DNA from: Burkholderia sp. 4M9327F10
GTDB lineage: Bacteria; Pseudomonadota; Gammaproteobacteria; Burkholderiales; Burkholderiaceae
Length of the DNA: 64,000 nt
Direction of reading: 5' to 3'
Assembly (NCBI RefSeq): GCF_005503145.1
Contig: NZ_SCNV01000004.1
Span: forward strand, 1 to 64,000
Positions 47,266-56,574 of the stretch are shown here, piece by piece; position 1 is the stretch's first letter; every line of letters starts with the position of its first letter. A program made the position numbers and the translations under genes. The notes beneath the pieces were generated by a model that was not told the origin of the DNA, did not search any database, and worked only from the letters and a program-made list of their open reading frames with translations.

Positions 47266-48066
47266 ATGCAACGCCGTTTCATTCTGAAGCTTGCCGCCGC
47301 GCTCGGCGCCGCCACGCTGTTCGCTGCTAACACTTCGGCCTACGCCGACGACACGATCAAGGTCGGCGTGACCGGCGGCCCGCATGCGGAGTTGATGGAA
47401 GTCGTGAAGGGTGTCGCAGCGAAGAACGGCCTGAACATCAAGATTGTCGAATTCGCGGACTACGTGCAACCGAACGCGGCGCTCGCGAGCGGCGATCTGG
47501 ACGCCAACAGCTACCAGCATGACCCCTACCTCGAAGCGCAAGTGAAGGACCGCGGCTACAAGCTGATCCGCGTCGCCGACACCGTGACCTTCCCGATGGG
47601 CATCTACTCGAAGAAGATCAAGTCGCTCGCCGAGCTGCAGCCGGGCGCGAAGATCGCCGTGCCGAACGATCCGACCAATGGCGGCCGCGCGCTGTTGCTG
47701 CTGCAAAAACAGGGTCTCCTCAAGCTGCGCGCCGACGCCGGCCTGAAGGCCACGCCGCTCGATATCGTCGACAATCCCAGGAAACTGAAAATCGTCGAGC
47801 TGGACGCTGCCCAGATCCCGCGCTCGCTCGGTGACGTGGACGCCGCCGCGATCAACACCAACTACGCGATGCAGGCGGGTCTGAAACCGAAGCAGGACGC
47901 GATCGCGATCGAAGATCCCAAGGGGCCGTACGTGAACATCATCGCGATCCGCGAAGCTGACCGGAACAAGCCGTGGGTCGCGAAGCTGATCGCGGCGTAC
48001 CATTCGCCGGAAGTGAAGCAGTACATCGACGCGAAGTACGGTGGCGCGGTGGTCGCCAGCTGGTAA
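47266..48066 (+). CDS. metQ: Methionine-binding protein
   Basis: A 266-residue NlpA-family binding protein. Typical blocks are IKVGVTGGPHAELMEVVK, LDANSYQHDPYLEAQ, AVPNDPTNGGRALLLLQ and AAINTNYAMQAGL. The signal peptide (MQRRFILKLAAALGAATLFAA...AYADD) has no lipobox Cys, so it is probably a free periplasmic protein and not a lipoprotein as in E. coli. The twin-Arg-like start (QRRF) is not a full Tat motif. The terminator at 48131-48156 ends the metNIQ operon. Confidence 0.94.
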   Translation: MQRRFILKLAAALGAATLFAANTSAYADDTIKVGVTGGPHAELMEVVKGVAAKNGLNIKIVEFADYVQPNAALASGDLDANSYQHDPYLEAQVKDRGYKLIRVADTVTFPMGIYSKKIKSLAELQPGAKIAVPNDPTNGGRALLLLQKQGLLKLRADAGLKATPLDIVDNPRKLKIVELDAAQIPRSLGDVDAAAINTNYAMQAGLKPKQDAIAIEDPKGPYVNIIAIREADRNKPWVAKLIAAYHSPEVKQYIDAKYGGAVVASW

Positions 48067-48130
48067 GCCGCACCGCGAGATACCAAAAGTGTCTTCGATG
48101 GCAAATCATGAATTAGAGTCGTAAGTCTTA

Positions 48131-48156
48131 ACCCGGGGTTGCAGCCCGGGTTTTTT
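48131..48156 (+). terminator. Rho-independent terminator after metQ
   Basis: The stem ACCCGGG / CCCGGGT (48131-48137 with 48145-48151), then six T. Confidence 0.92.
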
Positions 48157-48262
48157 CGGAATTAAAATAGAACGATCGTTCGTTATTGCTGTCACGCCGC
48201 TGAGGAGCGCTATCCTCGATGTAAACCAGCCTGCAACACGGCTGTCGCAAAGGCGCAGTCGT

Positions 48263-48268
48263 TATAAT
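48263..48268 (+). promoter_or_regulatory. Consensus -10 before etfB
   Basis: A perfect TATAAT 40 bases before the etfB ATG. The -35 region (around 48240-48245) is weak. Confidence 0.5.
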
Positions 48269-48308
48269 GTCCGCTGGGTTGACGTATTCGTAACTTTGGA
48301 GCGTGTGC

Positions 48309-49058
48309 ATGAAAATCCTGGTGCCAGTCAAGAGAGTGGTCGATTACAACGTGAAAGTCCGGGTGAAGTCGGACGGCACGGGCGTCGACATCGCGAATGT
48401 AAAGATGTCGATGAACCCGTTCGACGAGATCGCCGTGGAAGAGGCGGTGCGTCTGAAGGAAGCGGGCGTGGCGACGGAAGTGATCGCCGTGTCGGCAGGG
48501 GTCACGCAGGCGCAGGAAACGCTGCGCACGGCGCTGGCTATCGGCGCGGACCGCGCCATCCTGATCGAGTCGAACGAAGACCTGCAGCCGCTGGCCGTGG
48601 CCAAGCTGCTCAAGGCGCTGGTCGACAAGGAACAGCCGTCGCTCGTCATCCTGGGCAAGCAGGCCATCGACGACGATTCGAACCAGACCGGCCAGATGCT
48701 GGCTGCATTGGCCAACCTGCCGCAAGCAACCTTCGCCTCGAAGGTCACGGTGGCCGATGGCAAGGCGACGGTGTCGCGCGAAGTGGACGGCGGGGCGGAA
48801 ACGCTGTCGCTGACGCTGCCGGCCGTGGTCACGACCGACCTGCGCCTGAACGAGCCGCGTTATGTGACGCTGCCGAACATCATGAAGGCGAAGAAGAAGC
48901 CGCTGGAAACGATCAACCCCGAAGATCTGGGTGTGGATGTGACGCCGCGCCTGAAGACGCTGAAGGTCGTCGAGCCGCCCAAGCGCAGCGCCGGTGTGAA
49001 GGTTGCTGACGTGAAGACGCTGGTCGAGAAGCTGAAGACCGAAGCCAAGGTGCTGTGA
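48309..49058 (+). CDS. etfB: Electron transfer flavoprotein subunit beta
   Basis: A 249-residue protein from ATG 48309. Its marks are [36 protein letters not shown], the AMP-binding signature region [22 protein letters not shown], and the recognition-loop segment [23 protein letters not shown] that docks acyl-CoA dehydrogenases. With EtfA it carries electrons to ETF-ubiquinone oxidoreductase. It is 13 bases from etfA. Confidence 0.96.
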   Translation: MKILVPVKRVVDYNVKVRVKSDGTGVDIANVKMSMNPFDEIAVEEAVRLKEAGVATEVIAVSAGVTQAQETLRTALAIGADRAILIESNEDLQPLAVAKLLKALVDKEQPSLVILGKQAIDDDSNQTGQMLAALANLPQATFASKVTVADGKATVSREVDGGAETLSLTLPAVVTTDLRLNEPRYVTLPNIMKAKKKPLETINPEDLGVDVTPRLKTLKVVEPPKRSAGVKVADVKTLVEKLKTEAKVL

Positions 49059-49071
49059 GGAGACCGACGAA

Positions 49072-50007
49072 ATGACGATTCTGGTAATTGCGGAACACGA
49101 CAACGCGTCGCTGAAGGCTGCGACGCTGAACACCGTCGCAGCAGCGGCGAAGATCGGCGGCGACGTGCATGTGCTGGTCGCAGGTCAAAACGCGCAAGGC
49201 GCGGCTGAAGCGGCTGCCAAGGTGGCAGGTGTCGCCAGGGTGCTGCTGGCCGACGCGCCGCAACTCGCAGCGGGCCTCGCGGAAAACGTCGAAGCCACGG
49301 TGCTGAACATTGCGAAGGACTACTCGCACATCCTCGCGCCGGCCACCGCCTACGGCAAGAACATTGCGCCGCGTATCGCAGCGAAGCTCGATGTCGCGCA
49401 GATCAGCGACATCACCGCGGTGGACAGCGCCGACACGTTCGAGCGCCCGATCTACGCGGGCAACGCGATTGCAACCGTGCAGTCGGCTGATCCGATCAAG
49501 GTCATCACGGTGCGTACCACCGGTTTCGACCCGGTCGCGGCAGAGGGCGGCAGTGCGGCCGTCGAGACGATTGCGGCAGCAGCCGACAGCGGCCTTTCGC
49601 AGTTCGTGAGCCGTGAAGTGACCAAGCTGGACCGTCCGGAACTGACGTCGGCGTCGATCATCGTGTCGGGTGGCCGGGGCCTGGGCAGCGGCGAGAACTA
49701 CACGAAGGTGCTCGAGCCGCTGGCAGACAAGCTGGGCGCGGCGCTGGGCGCATCGCGCGCGGCAGTCGACGCAGGCTTCGTGCCAAACGACTACCAGGTG
49801 GGCCAGACGGGCAAGATCGTCGCGCCGCAACTGTACGTCGCGGTGGGCATCTCGGGTGCGATCCAGCATCTGGCCGGCATGAAGGACTCGAAGGTCATTG
49901 TGGCGATCAACAAGGACCCGGAAGCACCGATTTTCAGCGTCGCCGATTACGGCCTGGTGGGCGATCTGTTCGCCGTCGTGCCGGAGCTGGTGAGCGAACT
50001 CGGCTAA
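49072..50007 (+). CDS. etfA: Electron transfer flavoprotein subunit alpha
   Basis: A 311-residue protein. The C-terminal FAD domain is clear: [77 protein letters not shown] and DYGLVGDLF. It binds the FAD of ETF. A hairpin follows, then an acyl-CoA dehydrogenase gene, a likely electron donor. Confidence 0.96.
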   Translation: MTILVIAEHDNASLKAATLNTVAAAAKIGGDVHVLVAGQNAQGAAEAAAKVAGVARVLLADAPQLAAGLAENVEATVLNIAKDYSHILAPATAYGKNIAPRIAAKLDVAQISDITAVDSADTFERPIYAGNAIATVQSADPIKVITVRTTGFDPVAAEGGSAAVETIAAAADSGLSQFVSREVTKLDRPELTSASIIVSGGRGLGSGENYTKVLEPLADKLGAALGASRAAVDAGFVPNDYQVGQTGKIVAPQLYVAVGISGAIQHLAGMKDSKVIVAINKDPEAPIFSVADYGLVGDLFAVVPELVSELG

Positions 50008-50045
50008 TTCTGACCACGCCATAAAAAGGCGTCTGGCAGCAAACG

Positions 50046-50082
50046 AAGGGACGCAGGGACCGTTAGTCCAGCGTCCCTTTTT
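50046..50082 (+). terminator. Terminator between etfA and the acyl-CoA dehydrogenase
   Basis: A 9-bp stem AAGGGACGC / GCGTCCCTT (50046-50054 with 50071-50079) with a T5 tail. It may reduce, not abolish, read-through. Confidence 0.8.
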
Positions 50083-50108
50083 ATATCGCAGGCAGGAGGA
50101 GAACTGAA

Positions 50109-51899
50109 ATGAGCTATACGGCGCCCGTCAAGGACATGTTGTTCGTGATGAAAGAACTGGCCGCACTCGAAGATATCGCGACGCTGCCAGGTTTCGAAGA
50201 TGCCAATCTGGACACGGCCCAGGCTGTGCTCGAAGAGTCGGCCAAGCTATGCGGCGAAGTGCTGGCGCCGTTGAATGTCGAAGGCGATCGCAACCCGAGT
50301 AGCTGGAAGGACGGCAAGGTCACGGCAACGCTGGGCTTTGCCGAAGCGTTCCGGCAGTTCGCCGAGGGCGGCTGGCAAGGTGTGCAACATCCTTTGGACT
50401 ACGAAGGCCAGGGGCTGCCGAAGCTGATTGCCACAGCCTGCATTGAGATGCTGAACGCGTCGAATCTTTCCTTTGCGCTATGTCCGCTGCTCACGGACGG
50501 CGCCATTGAAGCGCTGCTCACGGCTGGCAGCGACGAACAGAAGCAAATCTACGTGCCGAAGCTGATTTCGGGCGAATGGACCGGCACCATGAATCTCACC
50601 GAGCCGCAAGCCGGCTCGGACCTGGCGCTGGTGCGCACGCGCGCCGAGCCGCAGGGCGACGGCTCGTTCAAGCTGTTCGGCACCAAGATTTTCATCACCT
50701 GGGGTGAGCACGACATGGCGAAGAATATCGCCCATCTCGTGCTGGCGCGCACGCCGAACGCACCGGAAGGTGTGAAGGGCATTTCGCTGTTTATCGTGCC
50801 GAAGTTCCTCGTCAACCAGGACGGCTCGCTCGGCGAGCGTAACGACGTGCATTGCGTGTCGATCGAGCACAAGCTCGGCATCAAGGCGAGTCCGACGGCC
50901 GTGCTGCAGTTCGGCGATCACGGCGGCGCAATCGGTCATCTGATCGGTGAAGAGAATCGCGGTCTCGAATACATGTTCATCATGATGAACGCCGCGCGTT
51001 TTGCGGTGGGCATGCAAGGTGTGGGCGTGTCGGATCGGGCATACCAGAAGGCGGTGGCGTATGCGAAGGACCGCGTGCAAAGCCGGCCGGTAGATGGCTC
51101 TGCTAAACAGTCGGTGTCGATCATTCATCACCCGGATGTGCGCCGCATGCTGGCGACGATGCGCGCGTTGACCGAGGGTTCGCGCTCGCTCGCTTATGTT
51201 GCCGCCGCGCATTGCGATATCGCGCATCGTCACCCTGACGAAGCGAAGCGCAACGAGCATCAGGCGATCTACGAATTCCTCGTGCCGATCGTGAAGGGCT
51301 GGAGCACGGAGCTGTCGATCGACGTGACGAGCCTCGGCGTGCAGGTGCACGGCGGCATGGGCTTTATCGAAGAAACGGGCGCGGCTCAGTATTACCGCGA
51401 CGCGCGGATTTTGCCGATCTACGAAGGCACCACGGCGATCCAGGCGAACGACCTGATTGGCCGCAAGACCTTGCGTGACGGCGGCGCGGTGGCCGGGGCG
51501 CTGCTGGCTGGTATTGCGGAGACCATCGAGGCGCTCGGCGCGCAGCAGGGGCCGGCGTTCAAGTCGATGCAGCAACAGCTTGCGCTGGGGCAGCGTGCGC
51601 TGGCAGCGGCGGTGGAGTTTGTGCTCGCCAATGCGAAGCGCGATCCGAATGCGGTGTTTGCCGGTAGCGTGCCGTATCTGAAGCTGGCGGGTATTGTGCT
51701 CGGCGGCTGGCAGATGGCGCGTGCGCTGCTCGTGGCCGCCGGAAAGCACGCCGAAGATCCGTCGTTCTACGGCGCGAAGATCGCGACGGCGCAGTTCTAT
51801 GCGGAGCATGTGCTGCCGCAGGCGGCGGCGCTGGAAGCATCGATTGTCAGCGCGAAGGGGGATGAGGGGGTGCTGGCGTTGTCGGAAGACCAGTTCTGA
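50109..51899 (+). CDS. Acyl-CoA dehydrogenase (long form, DmdC-like)
   Basis: A 596-residue flavoprotein with GGAGGAGA before the ATG. It has the acyl-CoA dehydrogenase N-terminal, middle (MNLTEPQAGSDLALVRTRAEP and GTKIFITWGEHD) and C-terminal helical domains. The catalytic Glu is in RILPIYEGTTAIQANDLIGRK near residue 439, and QVHGGMGFIEETG is part of the FAD site. About 120 extra C-terminal residues place it with the 600-residue group that includes DmdC (3-methylmercaptopropionyl-CoA dehydrogenase). The true acyl substrate is unknown. It lies directly after etfBA, its likely electron acceptor. Confidence 0.93.
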   Translation: MSYTAPVKDMLFVMKELAALEDIATLPGFEDANLDTAQAVLEESAKLCGEVLAPLNVEGDRNPSSWKDGKVTATLGFAEAFRQFAEGGWQGVQHPLDYEGQGLPKLIATACIEMLNASNLSFALCPLLTDGAIEALLTAGSDEQKQIYVPKLISGEWTGTMNLTEPQAGSDLALVRTRAEPQGDGSFKLFGTKIFITWGEHDMAKNIAHLVLARTPNAPEGVKGISLFIVPKFLVNQDGSLGERNDVHCVSIEHKLGIKASPTAVLQFGDHGGAIGHLIGEENRGLEYMFIMMNAARFAVGMQGVGVSDRAYQKAVAYAKDRVQSRPVDGSAKQSVSIIHHPDVRRMLATMRALTEGSRSLAYVAAAHCDIAHRHPDEAKRNEHQAIYEFLVPIVKGWSTELSIDVTSLGVQVHGGMGFIEETGAAQYYRDARILPIYEGTTAIQANDLIGRKTLRDGGAVAGALLAGIAETIEALGAQQGPAFKSMQQQLALGQRALAAAVEFVLANAKRDPNAVFAGSVPYLKLAGIVLGGWQMARALLVAAGKHAEDPSFYGAKIATAQFYAEHVLPQAAALEASIVSAKGDEGVLALSEDQF

Positions 51900-51925
51900 C
51901 AGCAGTCGTTGGGTTAGGCAGAGAG

Positions 51926-51958
51926 CCTCTGTGAGTCTATGGCTGCAGAGGTTTTTTT
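51926..51958 (+). terminator. Rho-independent terminator after the acyl-CoA dehydrogenase
   Basis: The stem CCTCTG / CAGAGG (51926-51931 with 51946-51951), then seven T. Confidence 0.82.
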
Positions 51959-52041
51959 GCGCTTTGGCGGATGCCGTTCCCGTAAAGGTCGGGGCCGTCA
52001 TGCTTTCGATGGTCCGACCGGTAATCGATCGCGAGGATGAC

Positions 52042-52359
52042 TCAATCCCCTTGCAAGGTCTGCGCCTCTTCCCATGCAGCCGCCGCGGCCTCGTAGATCC
52101 CGCCATCGCGGCGACCCGCCGCCAGCACGACCAGGTCCGGCGGGTCCCTGCTATCGCGGACCAGGTAGACGAGCCTGTAACCGACTCCTCGCAACTTGAT
52201 CTTGTAGCAATCGGTGAGTGGAGAACGGAGTTCCGCGCCCGGTACCCGCGGGTTTTCCAGACGCTTCTTCAGCGCGGTCTTGAACAGAGCCTTGATCGAA
52301 CCATCAAGACCCACCCAGTCTTCAAGCGCTTCAGGGATGAATCGGAGTTCGTACGGCAT
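52042..52359 (-). CDS. RelE-family toxin
   Basis: A 105-residue basic protein with the RelE/ParE fold: MPYELRFIPEALEDWVGLDGSIKALFKTALKKRLENPRV, then YKIKLRGVGYRLVYLVRD and VVLAAGRRDGGIYEAA. The conserved Arg/Tyr residues of the mRNA-interferase group (YRLVY, GRR) are visible, so it probably cuts ribosome-bound mRNA. Its start overlaps the antitoxin stop by one base, the usual order of antitoxin first. Confidence 0.88.
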   Translation of the reverse strand: MPYELRFIPEALEDWVGLDGSIKALFKTALKKRLENPRVPGAELRSPLTDCYKIKLRGVGYRLVYLVRDSRDPPDLVVLAAGRRDGGIYEAAAAAWEEAQTLQGD

Positions 52360-52610
52360 TAAAGGTCGTCGAGGTTGACCTTGACCGCGCGGCCGACCGA
52401 TTTGAGACGGGATTGAACGAGCGTGGCCAGTTGGCGTTCGTCGTACAGATCAGCCATTTGAGCCATCAGCTCAGGCGACACCGTGTAGAAGGCTGGGCGG
52501 TTGTGATTGAGCACGGCAACCGGTTGACCCCGCGCCTCTTCAACCACCTTCCCCGGGTTCTGCTTGAACTCCGAGATGCTGACGCTGAGCAGGCTGTGGA
52601 TATTTTCCAT
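52359..52610 (-). CDS. Antitoxin of the RelBE-like pair (StbD/Phd-like)
   Basis: An 83-residue protein from ATG 52610 (MENIHSLLSVSISEFKQNPGKVVEEARGQPVAVLNHNRPAFY). This is the Phd/YefM/StbD-type DNA-binding N-terminus (SISEFKxNPxxV). Its C-terminal half, which would wrap the toxin, is acidic to mixed. It is translated first and represses its own promoter with the toxin. A palindrome lies ten bases upstream. Confidence 0.88.
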   Translation of the reverse strand: MENIHSLLSVSISEFKQNPGKVVEEARGQPVAVLNHNRPAFYTVSPELMAQMADLYDERQLATLVQSRLKSVGRAVKVNLDDL

Positions 52611-52619
52611 GGCGATACC

Positions 52620-52645
52620 AAATGGGTCAAAATTTAGACCTATTT
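52620..52645. promoter_or_regulatory. Palindromic operator of the toxin-antitoxin operon
   Basis: AAATGGGTC-8-GACCTATTT (52620-52628 and 52637-52645), an inverted repeat with one mismatch, directly upstream of the antitoxin start. It includes an AT-rich centre that could be the -10. It fits an autoregulatory site. Confidence 0.65.
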
Positions 52646-52738
52646 TACGCCACATTCGCGGCGAGCGCTCGCTAAAACTATCTCTGCATGGCGGCGCTTG
52701 GGTCAAAACACGCCCGGCATCTCCATGCTGTCAGCGTA

Positions 52739-54025
52739 TCAAGCGTAAGCCGGCCGGCTCGCGCCACCCGTTTCGCCGAGATAGCGATGCACCGACAGAT
52801 CGCCCGACTGAATCGCCGGCTGCTTGCCCGACATCAGGTCGGCAAGCAATTGGCCCGAGCCGCACGACATGGTCCAGCCGAGCGTGCCGTGGCCGGTATT
52901 CAGGAACAGATTCGACACAGGCGTGCGGCCGACAATCGGCGTGCCGTCCGGTGTCATCGGACGCAAGCCGGTCCAGAAGCTGGCTTTGGCGGTATCGCCG
53001 CCGCCCGGGAACAGATCGTTCACGCACATTTCGAGCGTTTCGCGGCGGGCCTCGCGCAGCGACTTGTCGAAGCCGACAATCTCCGCCATGCCGCCCACGC
53101 GAATCCGGTCGTCGAAACGCGTGATGGCAATCTTGTAGGTCTCGTCCAGCACCGTCGAGACGGGAGCCGCCGCTGCGTTGACGATAGGCGCCGTGATCGA
53201 ATAACCCTTGAGCGGATAAACCGGAATCTTGACGATGCCCGAGAGGAATTTCGTGGAATACGAACCGAGCGCCACGACGAAGGCGTCGGCGCGCACCAGT
53301 TCGCTGCCGCATTGCACGCCGGCAATCCGACCGCCGGACGTTGCGAGCGCATCGATCGGTGTGTTGTAGCGGAACTTCACGCCCAGCTCTTCGGCGAGCG
53401 CGGCAAGGCGCGTGGTGAACAACTGGCAATCGCCGGTTTCGTCGCCCGGCAGACGCAGGCCGCCGGTCAGCTTGTGCGCGGTCGCGGCGAGTGCCGGCTC
53501 GGCGCGCGCCAGTTCGTTCGCCGACAGCAGTTCATAGGGCACGTTGGCGTCTTTCAGCACAGCGATGTCTTTTGCTGCGCCATCAAATTGCTGCTGCGTG
53601 CGGAACACCTGCAGCGTTCCGCCGGTCCGGCCTTCGTACTGGATGCCGGTGTCGGCGCGCAGCGCCTGCAGACAATCGCGGCTGTATTCGGCAAGCCGCA
53701 CCATGCGGCCCTTGTTCACGGCGTAGCGCGAGGACGTGCAGTTCTGCAGCATCTGCCACATCCACTGCAACTGGAATTGCGTGCCGTCGAGGCGAATGGC
53801 GAGCGGCGCGTGCTTCTGGAACATCCATTTGACGGCCTTCAGCGGCACACCCGGAGCCGCCCACGGCGATGCGTAGCCCGGCGAGATCTGGCCGGCGTTG
53901 GCAAAGCTCGTTTCGAGCGCCGGACCGGCTTCGCGGTCGATCACGGTGACTTCGTGACCCGCGCGCGCAAGATAATAGGCGCTCGTCACCCCGACGACGC
54001 CACTGCCCAAAACGACGACTCGCAT
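52739..54025 (-). CDS. dadA: D-amino acid dehydrogenase small subunit
   Basis: A 428-residue FAD oxidoreductase. Signatures are [72 protein letters not shown], and [39 protein letters not shown]. It deaminates D-alanine and related D-amino acids, passing electrons to the respiratory chain. It is divergent from an Lrp-type regulator, as dadA often is. No alanine racemase (dadX) gene is adjacent. Confidence 0.95.
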   Translation of the reverse strand: MRVVVLGSGVVGVTSAYYLARAGHEVTVIDREAGPALETSFANAGQISPGYASPWAAPGVPLKAVKWMFQKHAPLAIRLDGTQFQLQWMWQMLQNCTSSRYAVNKGRMVRLAEYSRDCLQALRADTGIQYEGRTGGTLQVFRTQQQFDGAAKDIAVLKDANVPYELLSANELARAEPALAATAHKLTGGLRLPGDETGDCQLFTTRLAALAEELGVKFRYNTPIDALATSGGRIAGVQCGSELVRADAFVVALGSYSTKFLSGIVKIPVYPLKGYSITAPIVNAAAAPVSTVLDETYKIAITRFDDRIRVGGMAEIVGFDKSLREARRETLEMCVNDLFPGGGDTAKASFWTGLRPMTPDGTPIVGRTPVSNLFLNTGHGTLGWTMSCGSGQLLADLMSGKQPAIQSGDLSVHRYLGETGGASRPAYA

Positions 54026-54193
54026 AGCTGCTCCAGAAGGTTCTTTGGGGCTTGCGCGTCGTGGATGGCTCAGCTCGTTTGTGGATCGTTCGATTAACGA
54101 GGTGATACGCTTTCAGCCCAGTGTTAACCGCTATACTATTGAGTGTCAGGTAGGTTTTGTTATCGTATTTTTAAGATTTTCAGTAAAAAGACC

Positions 54194-54682
54194 ATGCGAA
54201 CCCAGCGTCAACCTATCCGCGCGCTCGACAAGCTCGATCACAAGATCCTCAGACTGCTGCAGCAGGACGGCCGGATGGCGATGAAAGACCTCGCCGAGCA
54301 GGTCGGGCTGTCGGTTACCCCGTGCATTGAACGGGTCAAGCGCATGGAGCGCGATGGCGTGATCACCGGTTATCACGCGCGCGTCAATCCGGCCGAACTG
54401 GGCGCGGCGCTACTGGTGTTCGTCGAGATCACGCTAGACCACAAGAGCGGCAACATGTTCGACCAGTTTCGCCGCGAAGTGCAGAAGATCCCCGAGGTGC
54501 TGGAATGCCATCTGGTGTCGGGCGACTTCGACTATCTCATCAAGGCGCGGATCGGCGAGATGGCCGACTACCGCAAACTGCTTGGCGACATCCTGCTGCA
54601 ATTGCCGGGAGCGGTGCAGTCGAAGAGCTATGTGGTGATGGAAGAAATCAAGGAAACCTTGACGATCGCGGTCGGCGAATAA
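54194..54682 (+). CDS. Lrp/AsnC-family regulator (probable dadA regulator)
   Basis: A 162-residue protein from ATG 54194. The winged-helix DNA-binding domain (LDKLDHKILRLLQQDGRMAMKDLAEQVGLSVTPCIERVKRME) is followed by an AsnC_trans_reg/RAM domain with the ligand loop region ECHLVSGDFDYLIKARIGEM. It resembles E. coli Lrp closely. Divergent placement with dadA suggests it controls D-alanine/L-alanine catabolism (DadR-like) and perhaps more genes. The 168-base spacer is AT-rich. Confidence 0.94.
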   Translation: MRTQRQPIRALDKLDHKILRLLQQDGRMAMKDLAEQVGLSVTPCIERVKRMERDGVITGYHARVNPAELGAALLVFVEITLDHKSGNMFDQFRREVQKIPEVLECHLVSGDFDYLIKARIGEMADYRKLLGDILLQLPGAVQSKSYVVMEEIKETLTIAVGE

Positions 54683-54757
54683 AGCACTGCGAGGCACTGC
54701 GAGGCGCTGCGGTCTCACCGCGGGCGCCGCACAAAGGACTCGACAAACGGCTCAAAG

Positions 54758-54775
54758 ACTGTATATTTATACAGT
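54758..54775. promoter_or_regulatory. LexA (SOS) box upstream of the radical SAM gene
   Basis: ACTGTATATTTATACAGT is a perfect 18-bp palindrome with the CTGT-N8-ACAG core at 54759-54774. It is close to the E. coli LexA consensus. It lies about 50 bases before the GTG start at 54826 and 75 bases after the lrp stop. Confidence 0.85.
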
Positions 54776-54825
54776 ACTTCTTGAGCCGCTTTCGTCTCCG
54801 TTTTTTGTTTGCGCTTAACTTCGCC

Positions 54826-55950
54826 GTGACCGATTCCGTCCCCGAATATCCGATCGCCCCGCCCACGCCCCGTAAAGGGCGTGGCGCCGTGACGAACCTG
54901 CAGGGCCGCTACGAAGTCGACCAGCGCGAAGCGGTCGACGACGGCTGGGTGCAGCACGAGGACGAAGAGGGCGGGCCGCCGGCGTTGCGCACACAGGTGT
55001 TCGACGAGCGGGCGAAAACCATCTTGACCCGCAACGCGTCACCGGACATCCCGTTTAGCGTGTCGCTCAACCCATATCGGGGGTGCGAGCACGGCTGTAT
55101 CTACTGCTTTGCGCGGCCCACACATAGTTATCTGGGCTTGTCGCCGGGGCTGGATTTCGAAAGCCGCATCTACGCCAAGGTGAATGCACCTGAATTGCTC
55201 GAGCGCGAGCTATCGAAGAAGTCCTACGTGCCGGAGCCGATCGCCTTGGGCGTCAACACGGATGCCTGGCAGCCGGTCGAGCGTGATTTGTGTCTTACAC
55301 GCCGGGTTGTCGAAGTCTTGAGTGCGCACGGCCATCCGTTTGCGGCCATTACGAAATCGTCGCTGATCGAGCGCGATCTGGATCTGCTGGCACCCATGGC
55401 AGCGCGCGAACAGTTCATGGCGGCGATTACCATCACCACGTTAGATGCCGAGATCGCCCGTACGCTGGAACCGCGCGCCGCTACGCCGTCTCGCCGTCTG
55501 CGCACAATCCGAACGCTGAGCGAGGCGGGCATCCCGGTAGGCGTCAGCATTGCGCCGGTGATCCCGTTCGTGACCGAGCCGGATATGGAGCGGGTCCTTG
55601 AGGCGTGTGCGGAAGCGGGTGCGACTCATGCGAGCTATATCGTGCTCCGTCTGCCTTGGGAGGTGGCGCCGCTATTCAAGGACTGGCTCGCGGCCCATTT
55701 CCCGGATCGGGCGGATCGCGTCATGAGCCGGGTTCGCGACATGCGCGGCGGCAAGGACTACGACTCGAATTATGCGAGTCGCATGAAGGGTGAGGGACTG
55801 TGGGCCGACCTGCTGAAGCAGCGTTTTCGCCAGGCCGTACGCCGTCTCGGTCTAAATGAGCGGCGACAAGGCAGTCTTGATATGTCGCACTTTATGCGCG
55901 CTCAACCGGCTCGCCCTGTACGCGACGACCCGCAAATGAATCTTTTCTAG
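54826..55950 (+). CDS. PA0069-family radical SAM protein, SOS-controlled
   Basis: A 374-residue protein from GTG 54826; the frame is open upstream through the lrp gene, but that part is not coding. The radical SAM Fe-S motif is CEHGCIYCFARPT (CxxxCxxC), followed by GLDFESRIYAKVNAPELLERELSK. This is the PA0069/Rv2578c-like group, distantly related in style to spore photoproduct lyase. The substrate is not established as far as I know. The strong LexA box upstream suggests a role during DNA damage. The end (SHFMRAQPARPVRDDPQMNLF) is typical of the group. Confidence 0.9.
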   Translation: MTDSVPEYPIAPPTPRKGRGAVTNLQGRYEVDQREAVDDGWVQHEDEEGGPPALRTQVFDERAKTILTRNASPDIPFSVSLNPYRGCEHGCIYCFARPTHSYLGLSPGLDFESRIYAKVNAPELLERELSKKSYVPEPIALGVNTDAWQPVERDLCLTRRVVEVLSAHGHPFAAITKSSLIERDLDLLAPMAAREQFMAAITITTLDAEIARTLEPRAATPSRRLRTIRTLSEAGIPVGVSIAPVIPFVTEPDMERVLEACAEAGATHASYIVLRLPWEVAPLFKDWLAAHFPDRADRVMSRVRDMRGGKDYDSNYASRMKGEGLWADLLKQRFRQAVRRLGLNERRQGSLDMSHFMRAQPARPVRDDPQMNLF

Positions 55951-55981
55951 GCGAGGCGTGCGGGCGTGCTGCTGCCGCCAG

Positions 55982-56449
55982 CTATTGAGACAGCGTTTTG
56001 GCCGCCTGAACCTGTGATTCGAAATAGGTCTGGAATGAGAGCGCAAGCCCAGTCATCAGCAGCATGGCGCCGATAAAGAGCGAAAAGATCACCACGAAAA
56101 TCACCGCCCATCCCGAACGGCTGCGTTGCTGGCTCTGGGCGTTGAATTGCGCATCCCATTTTTCATCGGGACGCAGCCCGTAGACGATCGCGGAAAGGAA
56201 TGCGGCAAACAGCGAGATAGCACCCGGAACCGCCAGCACCCAGCCGAGGGTCGAAGCCCGCTCGCTGGCGACCAGCAGCAGAACCCCCGGAATACCGAGC
56301 AGGGTACAGACCAGATGGAGCCAGCCGTACGCATCGCGCTGTCCATATAGATAGAAGCGGTGCGCGCCGAGGCTGCCGAAGAAGAAGGCGAGCGCTGCGG
56401 TAATTGTCTTGGACCTGAAGCGTGAGGGGTTCGAAACGCGGGTGGACAT
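55982..56449 (-). CDS. TM2-domain membrane protein
   Basis: A 155-residue protein from ATG 56449. The TM2 domain is seen as TITAALAFFFGSLGAHRFYLYGQRDAYGWLHLVCTLLGIPG (two helices around a GAHRFYLG-like turn). Two more hydrophobic helices follow (LGWVLAVPGAISLFAAFLSAIVYGL and WAVIFVVIFSLFIGAMLLMTGLAL). Function is unknown. It is monocistronic and convergent to the radical SAM gene. Confidence 0.85.
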   Translation of the reverse strand: MSTRVSNPSRFRSKTITAALAFFFGSLGAHRFYLYGQRDAYGWLHLVCTLLGIPGVLLLVASERASTLGWVLAVPGAISLFAAFLSAIVYGLRPDEKWDAQFNAQSQQRSRSGWAVIFVVIFSLFIGAMLLMTGLALSFQTYFESQVQAAKTLSQ

Positions 56450-56574
56450 GTAGGAGTTCAGTGACAGGCGATCGCAAGGACTGACGCGCAACTGTGCGCG
56501 GACCGACGCGCATTCTACGCCCGGGGGCGCGGCGCCGGGCACGCCATCCCCTGATTGACAGCATTCGCCCGGGG

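Noticed and set aside
50478..52106. Antisense frame opposite the acyl-CoA dehydrogenase
   Set aside because: It runs through a real terminator and is rich in Arg/His only because of codon bias on the other strand.
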